Source: Umbilicaria muhlenbergii
Taxonomy: Eukaryota; Ascomycota; Lecanoromycetes; Umbilicariales; Umbilicariaceae
Length of the DNA stretch: 64,000 bases
Assembly (NCBI GenBank): GCA_000611775.1
Contig: KK106985.1
Coordinates: forward strand, 1,288,291 to 1,352,290
Direction of reading: 5' to 3'
Positions 53,928 through 64,000 of the stretch are shown piece by piece. Below the pieces are notes generated by a model. It had not been told where the DNA came from. It did no database searches and saw nothing but the letters and a program-made list of their open reading frames with translations. Position 1 is the first letter of the stretch. The number at the start of each line of letters is the position of its first letter. The translations under genes and the position numbers were made by a program.

Positions 53928-55042
53928 TCACATCGATTCAATGAGCTTCTCGAACTCGGCAAACTCCTCTTTCGGCATGGGATAGGTATGCTCGGGAGCT
54001 GGGTATGCACGACTCTTCACCTCAGCTATGGGTGCGATTAGTACGCACAACAGTGGTAGAGATGCAGGGACGACATACTCTTATAAGCCTCTATGGCTCT
54101 CATACTTTCACCCCACACATCCCCATACTTCTTAACAAACTTCGGGAGGAATCGGCCCGGCGGGAAGTTGCCAGACATGTCCACCTGAACCAGTATTTGT
54201 CCAGAGCAGCCGTTGCCAGCACCTATCCCGATGGTCGGTATCTTGAGCTTCTTCGTCACGAGACTGGCAATTTCGGCGGGCACAGCTTCCACAACGACGG
54301 CAAAACATCCTGCCTCCTGCACGGCGAGAGCGTCCTCAAGTACCTTCAGCGCTCCGGCGGTTGTCTTCCCCTGCACTCGGAAACCCCCAAGGGCGTTCTG
54401 CCGTTGGGGCGTGAGTCCGATGTGTCCGAGGACCGGAATGCCCGCTCTGGTGATGCGCTCAATTGTGGGAGCAAAGTCAACACCACCCTCGAGCTTGACG
54501 CCTTGTACCCGGCCTTCCTTGATGACACGGATGGCGGACTCGAGGCCTTGTTCGGGGGCTATCTCATAGGAGCCCATGGGTAGATCGCCGACCTATGGAA
54601 AGCCTGTCAGCAATTCGTTTGTACTGATAGCGGGGGGGTTGGGGCTCACAGTGAAGGCAGCTTTGGTGGCACGCGCCACACTACGGCAGTGCAGGATCAT
54701 CTCCTCGAGCACCACCTCGCTCGTGTCTTCCATGCCCAATGCAACCATAGCTAGACTGTCACCCACTAGTATCATATCCATGCCCGCAGCATCGGCGACG
54801 TGAGCGCTCGGAAAGTCATGCGCTGTGATCACAGTAATGGGTTCGTTCTTCTGATGAAGAGTGCGTAGCGTATTGATCGTGACTTTTTTCCTCGGGTTGG
54901 CTGATGGCTGGCCCATGGGAGAATGCGAGCTTTGCCGTGATTGGCATTGCGACAGCAGCACCCGAGGTGTGATGGGGTTGATAGAAGTCAACGGACGTAG
55001 GGCTAATCGCAAGGTCCTTGGTCGCATGAGGGTTTGCGCCAT
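53928..55042 (-). CDS. panB: Ketopantoate hydroxymethyltransferase
   Basis: Three exons (55042-54650, 54592-54079, 54025-53928), introns of 57 and 53 bp, 334 residues. The first 45 residues are basic and Ser-rich, a probable mitochondrial presequence. Family motifs: VTINTLRTLHQKNEPITVIT, ILVGDSLAMV (metal-binding Asp95), VGDLPMGSY, VKLEGG, LGHIGLTPQ, VVVEAVPAEIA (catalytic Glu), IGIGAGNGCSGQILV. It converts 2-oxoisovalerate plus methylene-tetrahydrofolate to ketopantoate, the first committed step of pantothenate and CoA synthesis. The ATG at 55042 was chosen because the upstream frame offers only a GTG. It is divergently transcribed from the E2 gene. Confidence 0.95.
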
Positions 55043-55801
55043 TGCTTCAACCTGGTTTTTTCGCACGTGTTGAGGTCAATTGTTGGGACTCCGAGTGCGG
55101 GTGAGGTGAAGCTGACAGGAGATAAGCCATTGTTCAGCCGGGGCGACGTTGGTTTAATATTATCCATCGTGATGGTGAGTGCGGCGGATCTCTGGGCACA
55201 ACAAGGCGGGCGGTGTTTTGGACGAGGGACTCCGCGAGGACGTGCAAGGTAAGATTACCTTAGTGAAGCCTCGCTGACCGACTCGTCCAGCCTCCGGCCG
55301 TTTTCCGGCCGTGCGACCGAGGCTGTCTGCTTTCGGCATAGCGGCCTTTTATGCACATCATGCCGAAGCCGCTTGTGAAGCCGTGAAGGGTGCATAAACC
55401 CCACGTCAAGGTACCTAAGGTAATCATCTCAATCAAGGTCTAGGCTCTCCACTGGCCTCTTCGGACGGGCAGCTTCCACCAGACCACGAGCACCTTCACT
55501 GACGCCCGCGTGCCCGACGCTTCGTCAACCGTGAACGAGAACAGGCAGACGCTGTCGGATCTCCTTCTCGCCTCATCGAACTCCCACCATCACAAGAACC
55601 ACAAAGGGCTCTTTATCAGTCACCACTCCAGCTTATCCGGAACAGTGGTCCTCGTGACCACTAGCAGCTTGGGACCGCCTTCCCAAGCAGTGTGAACTCC
55701 TCACAACCTTCGCGCACAGGACTTCTCCACTGGCGAAACAACCACCAAGTCTTAGCTACAATAACCACACTTTCCCTGGCCTTGGAAACACAGGTGGCAA
55801 A
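55043..55801. other. Divergent promoter region, panB and the E2 gene
   Basis: 759 bp, no gene. Nothing beyond general promoter-like composition is seen. Confidence 0.5.
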
Positions 55802-56888
55802 ATGAGCAGTCCAAAGAGGCGCATCGAAACAGATGTGAGTTCACCGGGCACCGAGGCTCACGCGAGCGGTTACAAAGTTGACATACTGATCACATGCTTG
55901 ATGCGTGGTATAGGTGATGAAGTGAGTGGCATCTGCCTTGGGAGGCCTTCTCCAACGCTAACGTTGTTGCAGGATGTACGGCATTCCTACTTTCGTCGAC
56001 AAGACAGCCATCCCGTGGTGAAGCGCTACCTGGAGGGTCGAGAAGCTGATGTTGGTCGCTCTAGGTTGATGAGCGATTACGAAGTCACACTTGTCAACGA
56101 TAACAGTGAGTACTGCCATGGTCTAAGCTGTCAGGCTTTAGGTCATTAGGGACTCGGATGAGCGGCATTGCTGACAGGCTGCAGTGTACATAGGCCCCCT
56201 CGTTTACGCAATTGGCTGGTCCACACAGAACCACGAGGCTTACCATTGTGCAGGCAAGAGTTCTATGTCCGCTTCAAGGGACCCGAAGAGAGTACGTCAC
56301 ATCTGAGCAACAAACGCAAGGCCACGCTTACCCCGGATTTTCAGCACCGTTCATGGGTGGGCTTTGGAAAGTGCACGTCGAGCTCCCCGACCAATACCCA
56401 TACAAGAGTCCTAGTATCGGCTTCGTGAACCGCATCTTCCACCCAAACATCGATGAGTTGTATGCGCCGTTCTCCGCACTCAAAGTATACCATGACTAAC
56501 ACATGTGCCTAGATCTGGCTCCGTCTGTCTCGACGTGATCAACCAGACCTGGTCACCCATGTTCGACATGATCAACATCTTCGAGGTCTTCCTGCCCCAG
56601 CTCCTGCGGTACCCCAACCCCACGGATCCGCTAAACGGCGAGGCTGCGGCACTCTTGATGCGAGAGCCGAAGAGCTATGAGGCGAAGGTCAAGGGTCCGT
56701 CAATATACATCACATTTGGCATTCACATCAGGCAGCTGACAAGGCGGTTTACAGAGTACGTCTCAAAGTATGCAACCAAGGATGCGGCGGATGAGGCAGG
56801 CGACGATAGCGAGTCGGATGATGAGATGAGCTCCGTCGGCAGCTTCGAGTCTGGAGATGAGGAGCCGGCGGGACAGATGGAGGTTTAG
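55802..56888 (+). CDS. UBC8: Ubiquitin-conjugating enzyme E2, UBC8/UBE2H type, with micro-exons
   Basis: Nine exons: 55802-55834 (33 nt), 55914-55921 (8), 55973-55975 (3), 56065-56105 (41), 56185 (1), 56254-56291 (38), 56345-56459 (115), 56513-56694 (182), 56755-56888 (134); 184 residues, close to human UBE2H (183). The model restores the family start [20 protein letters not shown], the NDNMQEFYVRF block, [23 protein letters not shown] and the catalytic Cys85 in [13 protein letters not shown]. The acidic tail [18 protein letters not shown] is typical. UBC8 works with the GID/CTLH ligase that degrades gluconeogenic enzymes. All introns have GT-AG ends. Treating the paired introns as single ones would drop one Met and the Met-Gln-Glu, so the micro-exon model fits the family better. 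The last intron (60 bp) is stop-free. Confidence 0.85.
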
Positions 56889-57450
56889 TCCTCCGTTAGT
56901 TATAAGCGTGGCGTACCTTGGCTGGGCACATTGTAGGTTCGTGAGCAATGATTGAAGCGAGCATATCTCGAAGCGGGCATCGGCGTTCCCTTTGCTGGAT
57001 TTGGTTACAGGCTGTAGTTCATGGTGTTGTGTTGCAGTGTTTGGTAGTTTTGACAGCCCTCAGCTCGAATATCACATCTTCCATTTCGTGAATGCTGCGT
57101 CCTGTATTTCAGGAATCTCTTATACTCTGCGCCCTGCTCCTCGTTCGGATAGGGTTTCATGTTTATCCGAGGTGACTCCGCCCCATTTCTGCATGAAAAA
57201 TTTCTTCCACCATCATTATCACGATGAACGTTATGGAACGTTGGAAATCGATGTCTTTGGTCTTCTCTTCCTCCACCATGCAATTGTTTTGTTTCTTGCA
57301 CTGGGCCTAGAACTCACCGTCAGTCACTTACTCTCGACTGCTCAACTCTGCTGTAGGCTATCGTCAACGGTGGACACCAGATTATACAAATCGTAATGGG
57401 ACATTTCTCATCATCTCTTGGTGCTAGTAGTGTTACATTGTTTCCATTCA
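56889..57450. other. Convergent intergenic region
   Basis: E2 3' flank and 3' flank of the rhodopsin-domain gene. No gene supported. Confidence 0.5.
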
Positions 57451-58999
57451 TTACTTGCCGCTGTTCTCAACTTCCAAAACACCCTCGTAAATATCTGATG
57501 TTTCCACGCGCACTGTTTTTCGAATGCCAATTTGCGGAGCACCGCTTTCCAAATCCCGAAATTCGTGGGTCTTGTACTCTTCAATATCCCCTGACCAATC
57601 TGAGGGGCGTCGCGGCCCACCTTTGACAGTTGTCAAATTGCCACTCACTATTCGCGACTCGTCCCGTTCATCCAACTCAATGTAGCTGTTATTCAGGGTA
57701 TGAGAGCCCCATGTGTCGTGCATCGGGACTCGTGCCTTTGCAGGCTTTGAAATGCTAGAGGATTTGGTCGAAGAACTGCCTTGTGATTTGCTATGGGGAC
57801 TGAAGCTAAGCCTGCTGGTGACTGCAGGGCCGAAATGGCGGAAGAACTGAGGCAAGACAGGTAGGCAGCCGCAGCTGATACCGCTTGTGATCTCGGCGAT
57901 TCTGCGTACACGTGAGCAACCATAGAAAGGCTGATGTGATAGGTAGTACTTACGCCCAAAGTCCCACGGGTACTAGGGTATACGTCTCGTCTGTGCTTCT
58001 TACAAAATTGATGCTTACAACCAATCGCATGGTGCTTGAAATGCAGGCACTGCCAACAATCAGCGTCTGATCACGACTTCATTGATGTTTCAAGGGTCTC
58101 ATACAACAAGCCTGCCGCAAAAACAGCAGAAACTCCGATCTTCCGTCTCACCGGCATCTGCAAGCGCCATATCTTACCCAGAGGTAGCAACAGAATGCAG
58201 AAATCCGAGACAATATTGAAAGCGGCTGTGATGATGAGGAACAGCTTCTCATTGACGCAATGCCCAGGAGTTGACGGTTCCCAGATCTTGCGCCTCGGTA
58301 CGCAGGCGAGTGTCGAAAGGAGACAAAAGACGATATAGAAGACCAAATTCAACCAGATGTTGCACTGTATTAAGTAGTAGGTTTTCCCTTTATGAGTGGG
58401 CACAAAGAGGCGGAGGTATTGCAACAAGATCGAGAGCTTCGTCAGGAATAGTATAGGTCCGTAGATAACCTCTTGGTAATTTACTAGCTAATCTGCTCAG
58501 CCCTCGTCTGCCACTGCTCCATCGTTGCAAAACCAGTCGACTTACTTTTGCAAAAGGTATAAGGTCTGTCTTTGGCACGTTCCATTGATGCCTCCCGTTT
58601 CCATAATTGTCGTTGTCAACAATGAATGTGCAAAATGTTACAAGACCCAGCTAAGGAAGGCAGTCTTAGTGGACTGTTGTTGTACTGGAGGACTTATTCC
58701 AATTATGCAAGAAGGAAAGCCATACCCAAGCAACCAAAGATGCATCTACGAGGTCAGCAGAGTTCACGTTGAGCGCACGTTATGTTTAGGAAGGACATAC
58801 AGTCATCCCAGCCATGAGATCTGGTGATACACAGTTTGGTATACATGCGCGTCCAGACGCAGAATGTGCTGATGGCTAGGCATACCACCACGGCGGAAAC
58901 GATTCCTCTGTGGAGAGAGTACGGGTCAACAAAATTGGGAGTAACACCGGGTGGAGGAGGCAAGCCTCCCACAATGTCCTGACTTGTAGGGTTGGACAT
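57451..58999 (-). CDS. Rhodopsin-domain integral membrane protein (PTH11/SAT4-like)
   Basis: Six exons (58999-58801, 58745-58726, 58650-58546, 58487-58105, 58049-57954, 57901-57451), introns of 52-75 bp, 417 residues. Seven membrane segments are visible, including GIVSAVVVCLAISTFCVWTR, YLIQCNIWLNLVFYIVFCLL and LFLIITAAFNIVSDFCILLL. Conserved landmarks are WTRMYTK after the first helix, HGWDDY before the second, VIYGPILFLTKLSILLQYLR, RRKIGVSAVFAAGL, and LWAIAEITSGISCGCLPVLP at the last helix. A 140-residue cytosolic Ser-rich tail follows. This large fungal family includes putative surface receptors; the ligand is unknown. A 20-nt exon (exon 2) is needed to join helices correctly. Confidence 0.85.
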
Positions 59000-61900
59000 C
59001 CGCGCGAAGGATGCCCACGCAAACTTAGTCGCCGAAGTACCGAATATCACAGATTCTGCAGGTGAAAAATATGATTGTTGCACGCGATCTTTGGAATGCT
59101 AACGAAAGCACAGTGGCCGTGCGGGCGTCCTAGACACATAGATGAAAAGAAAAAGTAACGACCACGGCCTACCCAAGTTATAAGATACGACCCCTCCTCC
59201 CCCAGTCCGAAGGTCTCCCAGTCCGATTGAACGGGACAGGAGAATGTGTTACCGGTGCGATTGTGCAATGTCATGCTTGACTTCTTGCATAGCCGCAATC
59301 CCCCACGCATTGGTGGTCGAGAGATGGACAGAAAGATCATCGATGCGTGGGTGTAACAAACCTAAGAGAGCAAGTTTCACTTCATGCTTGAAACTTGCCC
59401 CCGCATCTTCATCTACTTCCATACCTGGACCTTCGACACAAACCCTAAAACATGAAAGACGGGATGCCTGTTGACTGCGGTCTATCCGCACCAACACTTG
59501 GTTAGGACTGGAACTCTTGAAGCTGTCAAGGCCATATCAAGGGCCTCATCACCCGCGATCTAAGACACAGCCACGACTTGATAATGCTCGACGCACGCGA
59601 TACACCTACAACAGTACATATTGATCATCCACGCAAATGCCCTGCAGAATCCCGGGGGAAATGGCGCATTTTCTCAAAGCTGAAGACATTCTTCCCTGTC
59701 GACTTCTCACCAATACAATATGCTGTGAACCAGTCTCTCTCGATTGCGCTCCAGGCATCGGCTTAATGATCTCATGGTTGACAAAAGAGGCTGGGGACAC
59801 AGTGGTCCGAAGCTTGTTTTCCCGAACTGGCGCATCCAAGGTAAGATCTTACAATTCTCTCTGCATATTGATGTTCCAAACGCCAACCAATGAATTACCT
59901 TGAAAATCAACAACGCCAGAACGACGAATTGCGGGCCGGTACCAGCAACGAGCCGTTCGGTTCCGCAACTGTTATACGTTAAAAGACAATAACTGACAGC
60001 CTGTAACGGTCGCACCCGAGCGCTCGCGCAAGATGGCGCAATTCCGATGCTTTGCATAAACCTGAGAATTCAGCTCAGCATCTTCTCGTGACATGTTTTG
60101 GGCGAGATGTGCACCCAATCAATATGCCGGCTGCAGTGCAGCGACTGGGGAGCATCAAACGGCAATCTCCATGGGGAATCGATTTGGGATGCCGCGTGCA
60201 TTGATTTTACGAAAAGAGCTAAAGAGCTGCTGCATACGGAGTACTACCGCGACGAAGCGCGAGTAAGGCGCCGCCACAGGACACCAACACCTTAAACCGC
60301 GCATTATTAGGGCTCGCCTCTCGCCCCCGCCGGTCGAATTTGTTGAGAGGCACGAGAGGGTTCTGGATTCAATGAAAGAATGGAGTCTCCAGGTTTCGGA
60401 GAGAGACAAGCGGAAGCGCAGCGGGTGAGAAGATGTTGCCGCAAGCATGTCAAAGTCACAGTTGCTCGGCGGTCACAACTCATCGGCGTGATGGCGCTAT
60501 GCTGATTCGTTCAGCACGCACGTGCGGCTGCCGTTCAGTCGTGTAATTGGGTTTCGTCGCTTCCCGGCTCTTTCGAAAGCTAATCTTCGTGATTGAGTTC
60601 GAGGGGTTTTGTTTACAGTAGAGTCGGACACTTGTGGCACCGTCCCTGCTTGTACCTTTGCTGTTGCACAGTGCTTGAGACTACATGATATCCTTGCTGC
60701 CTCCGGCTGCATGTGCGTCTGCTGATATAGCAATCTCGTGGCCACGATTAGTGAAAGGTCCCTTGGCTAACTGCCATCCTCAGCCGCATCCCGCAGCAAT
60801 AATGTACTTCCGCTGAAGAGGTTGGTATACTGTCAGACAACGCTCAAGCCAAACGCGGGCTCCCTTTCGACGATATGTGGCATTCGTACCAAGCCACTCC
60901 CGTGGTTCCAGAAACCGTTCCTAGCCCAGCCGGAGCGTACGATCCGCCATTTCCGCCATCGAACGCTTTGGCCTGGCCGGACGGTCGTCTACAAACATCA
61001 ATGATTTTCCGCCGCCGCTGGGCGTGCACTTGTCCATGGTATCAAAGCTTCCTTGAGTCGAGATACCTTCAAAAGTACTCACCCAGCTCTGCAGATCACA
61101 TCCTCTGCACGTGCAGTCTCCAACAGGGCAGAGAAGGCGAATTCATTGGCCGACTTGCAGCATGGCCGCTCAAAGCAAGCTGCACCCCCTCCCAACCCCC
61201 CCGAAAAGGACATCCTTGAAGGGTCAACAGCTGAACATATATGTATTGTCAGCTGACAGAGAAGATTTACTCGGTAATGGCGTAACAGAGTTGTTCCAAA
61301 TGCAGATCATATCTTGACGCGGTGAAGTTAACTATGTGTTCAAAGTCCTTAGTCCAAGCTCCTTTGTCCAAACTCCTTCATTCAGCTCTCTACATACCGT
61401 TCTACCTCTGCTGGCACACGGGGTGAGTCGCGCTGCCCGGTACTTTTGTCAATGTGTTGGTCCGCCGCCGACAAGAGGAGCTACAGGCACTGTATCACTG
61501 CATTGTATGACATCGAGCGCCACTCAATAGCTAAAACCCAGGATGATTTCAGTGGTGGGTACCCGGATGCGTTGGACTCTGCGAGAGCTGTAATGATATC
61601 ACACTTTATGTGAGACGGAGGGTTTAGCCGTCACGTGATACCATATCATCAATACCCATGCATCGCTCATTCGCAATCCGTCACGACTGCGACATTCCAT
61701 CCGCCCTCACACATCTGAGACCTATCATCCTCTGTGACAGCGAAGCCCTCCACATCCAAGACCGATTTCATACGATAGAATCACTCCTTCCCCTCTCCGC
61801 TCTCCTGTATTTCATAATGCGCACATAAGTTTCCTCCTCCAAAAAACCTGATTCTCAAATCCCTCACGCGAGGCCCACCTCACACCAAGCGCTCTTGCTC

Positions 61901-62100
61901 TTCCACCCCCGAACTCCAGACTCCGATCTTGTCGGAGGCCGCCTATAACTCCGCGGGCCTCTGGCACCAGGACGTGTATTTCCAAAACGTACGCCCAGAC
62001 ATACGTCGTAGATGCCGCCCCATCCCCACGGAAAAGGCGCACGAACCCAACGGATGACTCGATCATGGGATATCATCGAACCCTTCATGTCTCTCTCCTT
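59000..62100. other. Gene-poor interval
   Basis: 3.1 kb upstream of the rhodopsin-domain gene. Short frames on both strands overlap each other and show no motifs or splice-consistent chains. I looked for tRNA-like internal promoter boxes and found none convincing. Confidence 0.45.
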
Positions 62101-63000
62101 TCATGCCCCTTCCCCCTCGCCCTCGCCCTGCCCCTGCGCTTTCTTCGCCTTCTCCCTCTCCTTCTTCTTAACCTTCTTCTCGCGATTCCTTCGAGTCCTT
62201 TTCTGCCGCTCCGCCAACTCCTTCTCCGCTTGATCCGCCGCCCTAGCCCTCTGCTGCGCCGTCTGCAGCGCTAGTTTTTTCCGGATGGCGATACGCCGCT
62301 TTTTGCCTTTCCGCTTTCTTGTGGGGGATGCGTCGTGCGTAGGTCCTGAGAATTTGGCGACACGTGTTTTGGTGGTGAGTTTGATGGTGAGGACGCGCCA
62401 GGGGAGGGTGTGGCCGGGCTGGGGGGGTGGTTAGTCTCTTGGGGAAGAGTTGGGGGGAGGAAGGGGGAGGGGAAGGGAGGTGTACGTAGGGGATGAGTTG
62501 GTTGTGTAGGACGTCTTGCCCGGATACGGCGATGGATTCGTATTGCTGTCGTCGTGCTGGAGCGGAGGCGCCGGTGAAGTAGTAGCGATCTGGTCGGCGC
62601 GGTTGCGTGAAGCCAGACTCGCCGCGATCTGGCGATAGCGACTTGATGGTGATTTTTTGGGGTCTGGAGGGTGGTTGTGCGGTGGCTGATGGGTTCGGTG
62701 TGGATGTTGAGAAGAGCCGGAAGTCGAAAGCTTCTTCCCTGTTGTTTGGCTCCTCAATGGTGCACTCTACGGCAGAAGCTTCATGTGGAGGCTGTTGGTC
62801 CTCTTCTGCTGGCTTGTAGGTTTGCTCGAACCGTTCATGGAGAAAGGTTTCGAGTGCTACATCGGGCGTGGACGACTCTGGCGAAAAAGACCTCGAATGC
62901 AGGTCTTCGCGGCGAACACTGCGGCGTATCAGCGTTGGCTGCCTTAGCTGCTACTAAAGATTGTTGGGCCTTACCGTTTCCCCTGAGAGATCTCAAACAT
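62101..63000 (-). CDS. Basic nuclear-type protein, DUF2011-like
   Basis: Three exons (63000-62975, 62918-62486, 62418-62101), introns of 56 and 67 bp, 258 residues. It starts MFEISQGKRVRREDL once the first intron is removed, a start I recall for the fungal DUF2011 family. A mid region VLHNQLIPYPGHTLPWRVLT leads into a conserved basic segment (KFSGPTHDASPTRKRKGKK) and a Lys/Arg/Glu-rich helical tail likely forming a coiled coil or nuclear/nucleolar signal, ending in a Gly-Glu repeat. The function of the family is unknown. The first intron has a GTAAGG donor and a CTGAT branch site, but the 26-nt first exon makes this the least certain part. Confidence 0.68.
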
Positions 63001-63498
63001 TCTCAATGCCTGCCTCGGGGGATTCAAAAGGACTTAGATGATAGGACTTGCTGTGAAACGTTGCTTCCGCAGGCGAGGACCCATTATCGCAGCGGGAAAG
63101 GGAATCGGACAGAGACAAATCACTCTGCCATCTCAAATATTGATTCGGCGAAGCACGCCCCCAAAGAAGGTTACGATGAACTCCATTCCGCCGCCGTGAA
63201 CTAACCATTGAGTGCTGGGTAAAGTGGCGCTGCAGCGGAGAGCTCGCCGCTAAACCCAATCAGGCACTGGGTCATGTGCATGCAGTTATCAGCATTTTTA
63301 AAGCAACATACTACTCGCGCCTGGAAAGTGGGCATGTTGAGCACGCCCAAAGAGTAATCGCACGGCAGCATACATCATTTGAATTCGTAATAGGCTTGAT
63401 GGGGTATCTCTAACAGTAGAACATCCTATATCCCCAAAACTCCCGCCCCCAATCCCAAAATCGCTATATCTTCATGACGTCTCCGAAGATGGCAAGCC
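63001..63498. other. Intergenic
   Basis: Spacer between two minus-strand genes; no feature seen. Confidence 0.5.
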
Positions 63499-64000
63499 CT
63501 AGCCAGCTGTACCAGGCCTTGATGCCGAGGGATTGGCCTTCCCCTTCCCTATCTTACTACTCCGTTTGACATGAAAAGCCTGCTTCAGCTTCTTCAGCTT
63601 CGCCCACCGCTCCTTATCCTTGGCGTCGCGAGCAGCGCGATCTTCTGCGCCTCCACCCGTACTAGCAATACTGGCCACCTCGCTCCCTGCATCATCGTCA
63701 TCACCCGCTGCATCTTCGTGGACAGAAGCTTCAGCCGGTGGTGGCATCGTCTCCGTTCTCATATGTTGCGCATTCCTTACGACCCGCAGGAGCGACTCCC
63801 AGCCTGCTAGCTCCGGCACCGCAATTGCGCCTTTCCGAGGCGTACTGCCGCCGCTTTGAGAAACTGCGTTGATCCACGGGCAATAATCTCGATGCTCGCC
63901 CACGACATCGAGGCAACTCATTGAGGCTTCGTCGTGGTCCGCTGCTGCATCTTTGGTGTTGGGCTTGGTCTTGAACAGCCATAGACCAAGACGTCTGAAA
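63499..64000 (-). CDS. rsm1: C3HC zinc-finger protein, Rsm1-like, C-terminal part
   Basis: The minus frame is open from the right edge to a stop at 63499, so the 5' part is outside. It begins RRLGLWLFK, then after a short spacer has LDVVGEHRDYCPWINA. Together these are the second half of the C3HC/Rsm1 zinc finger (the His and Cys of GEHRDYCPW are metal ligands). A Leu-rich segment (ELAGWESLLRVVRNAQ), an acidic Asp-rich tract and a basic C-terminus follow. Rsm1 in fission yeast takes part in mRNA export; the animal relative NIPA is an F-box-like adaptor. The function here is inferred. Confidence 0.75.
   Translation of the reverse strand, partial: FRRLGLWLFKTKPNTKDAAADHDEASMSCLDVVGEHRDYCPWINAVSQSGGSTPRKGAIAVPELAGWESLLRVVRNAQHMRTETMPPPAEASVHEDAAGDDDDAGSEVASIASTGGGAEDRAARDAKDKERWAKLKKLKQAFHVKRSSKIGKGKANPSASRPGTAG

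Noticed and set aside
53928-55042. Pantothenate/CoA gene cluster idea: panB near a PPCDC-like gene
   Set aside because: The PPCDC-like domain at 47-49 kb lacks catalytic residues and three unrelated genes or long spacers lie between; proximity looks accidental.
55922-56064. Single 143-bp intron in the E2 gene
   Set aside because: Possible in frame, but drops one residue from a length-conserved block and ignores a perfect internal GTGAGT...GCTAAC...TTGCAG intron.
1-64000. Secondary-metabolite cluster, CRISPR array, rRNA genes or intact mobile elements
   Set aside because: No synthase, array, rRNA motif, transposase or reverse-transcriptase motif was recognised anywhere in the window.

Overview
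The window is nuclear DNA of a filamentous ascomycete (Pezizomycotina), most likely a Dothideomycete, though the class is a guess. The basis is many 47-80 bp GT-AG introns, a 1,510-residue hybrid phytochrome histidine kinase, a PTH11-type rhodopsin-domain protein, an ExgD-like type II membrane glucanase, a nimO-type Dbf4, and proteins with 'LEWW' ankyrin-like repeats. Genes lie singly on both strands with no operons. Gene-poor stretches at 0.3-3.8, 9.2-12.5, 15-18 and 59-62.1 kb hold no gene I can support. Coordinates 28904-29406 are an assembly gap.

Layout. 1-294 (-): start of a Lys/Pro-rich protein running off the left edge. 3792-5991 (-): exo-1,3-beta-glucanase. 7141-9154 (-): STK32/YANK kinase in seven exons. 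12516-13203 (+): small secreted protein with an apparent frameshift. 13458-15038 (-): Ser/Thr-rich secreted or GPI-type repeat protein. 18073-20393 (+): secreted collagen-like protein. 21421-23025 (-): F-box protein. 23770-27525 (+): SNF2 ATPase. 28080-28654 (+): small, probably mitochondrial protein. 28843-29598 (-): FMP52, cut by the gap. 30119-32435 (-): PhoD phosphatase. 33881-37159 (+): sulfite reductase alpha (MET10). 37876-39717 (+): TCO89-like protein. 40869-45455 (-): phytochrome. 47126-48937 (+): HFCD flavoprotein fused to LEWW repeats. 49784-51998 (+): Dbf4/nimO. 52825-53621 (+): ATG12. 53928-55042 (-): panB. 55802-56888 (+): UBC8/UBE2H-type E2. 57451-58999 (-): rhodopsin-domain membrane protein. 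62101-63000 (-): DUF2011-like basic protein. 63499-64000 (-): Rsm1/C3HC zinc-finger protein running off the right edge.

The most unusual signals concern gene structure. (1) The collagen-like gene carries its Gly-X-Y repeat as a tandem array of 54-bp exons separated by 59-bp introns, an exact 113-bp cassette; three cassettes are identical. (2) The E2 gene can only be read as a normal UBC8 protein if it contains micro-exons of 8, 3 and 1 nucleotides, produced by pairs of nearly touching introns. (3) The PhoD gene needs an intron without a GT or GC donor. (4) Two introns, in the phytochrome and the E2, are multiples of three with no stop. (5) At least eight places show a sharp switch from C-rich to G-rich on the same strand, always with that polarity; one coincides with the assembly gap.

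Functionally the genes cover wall remodelling (ExgD), phosphate and sulfate assimilation (PhoD, MET10, sharing a divergent promoter that holds a CACGTGGG box), growth control and autophagy (TCO89-like, ATG12), cell cycle (Dbf4), light sensing (phytochrome), pantothenate synthesis (panB) and ubiquitin pathways (UBC8, F-box). They are dispersed housekeeping and accessory genes, not a biosynthetic cluster. All gene models come from reading frames, splice-site signals and remembered family motifs; no database search was run.
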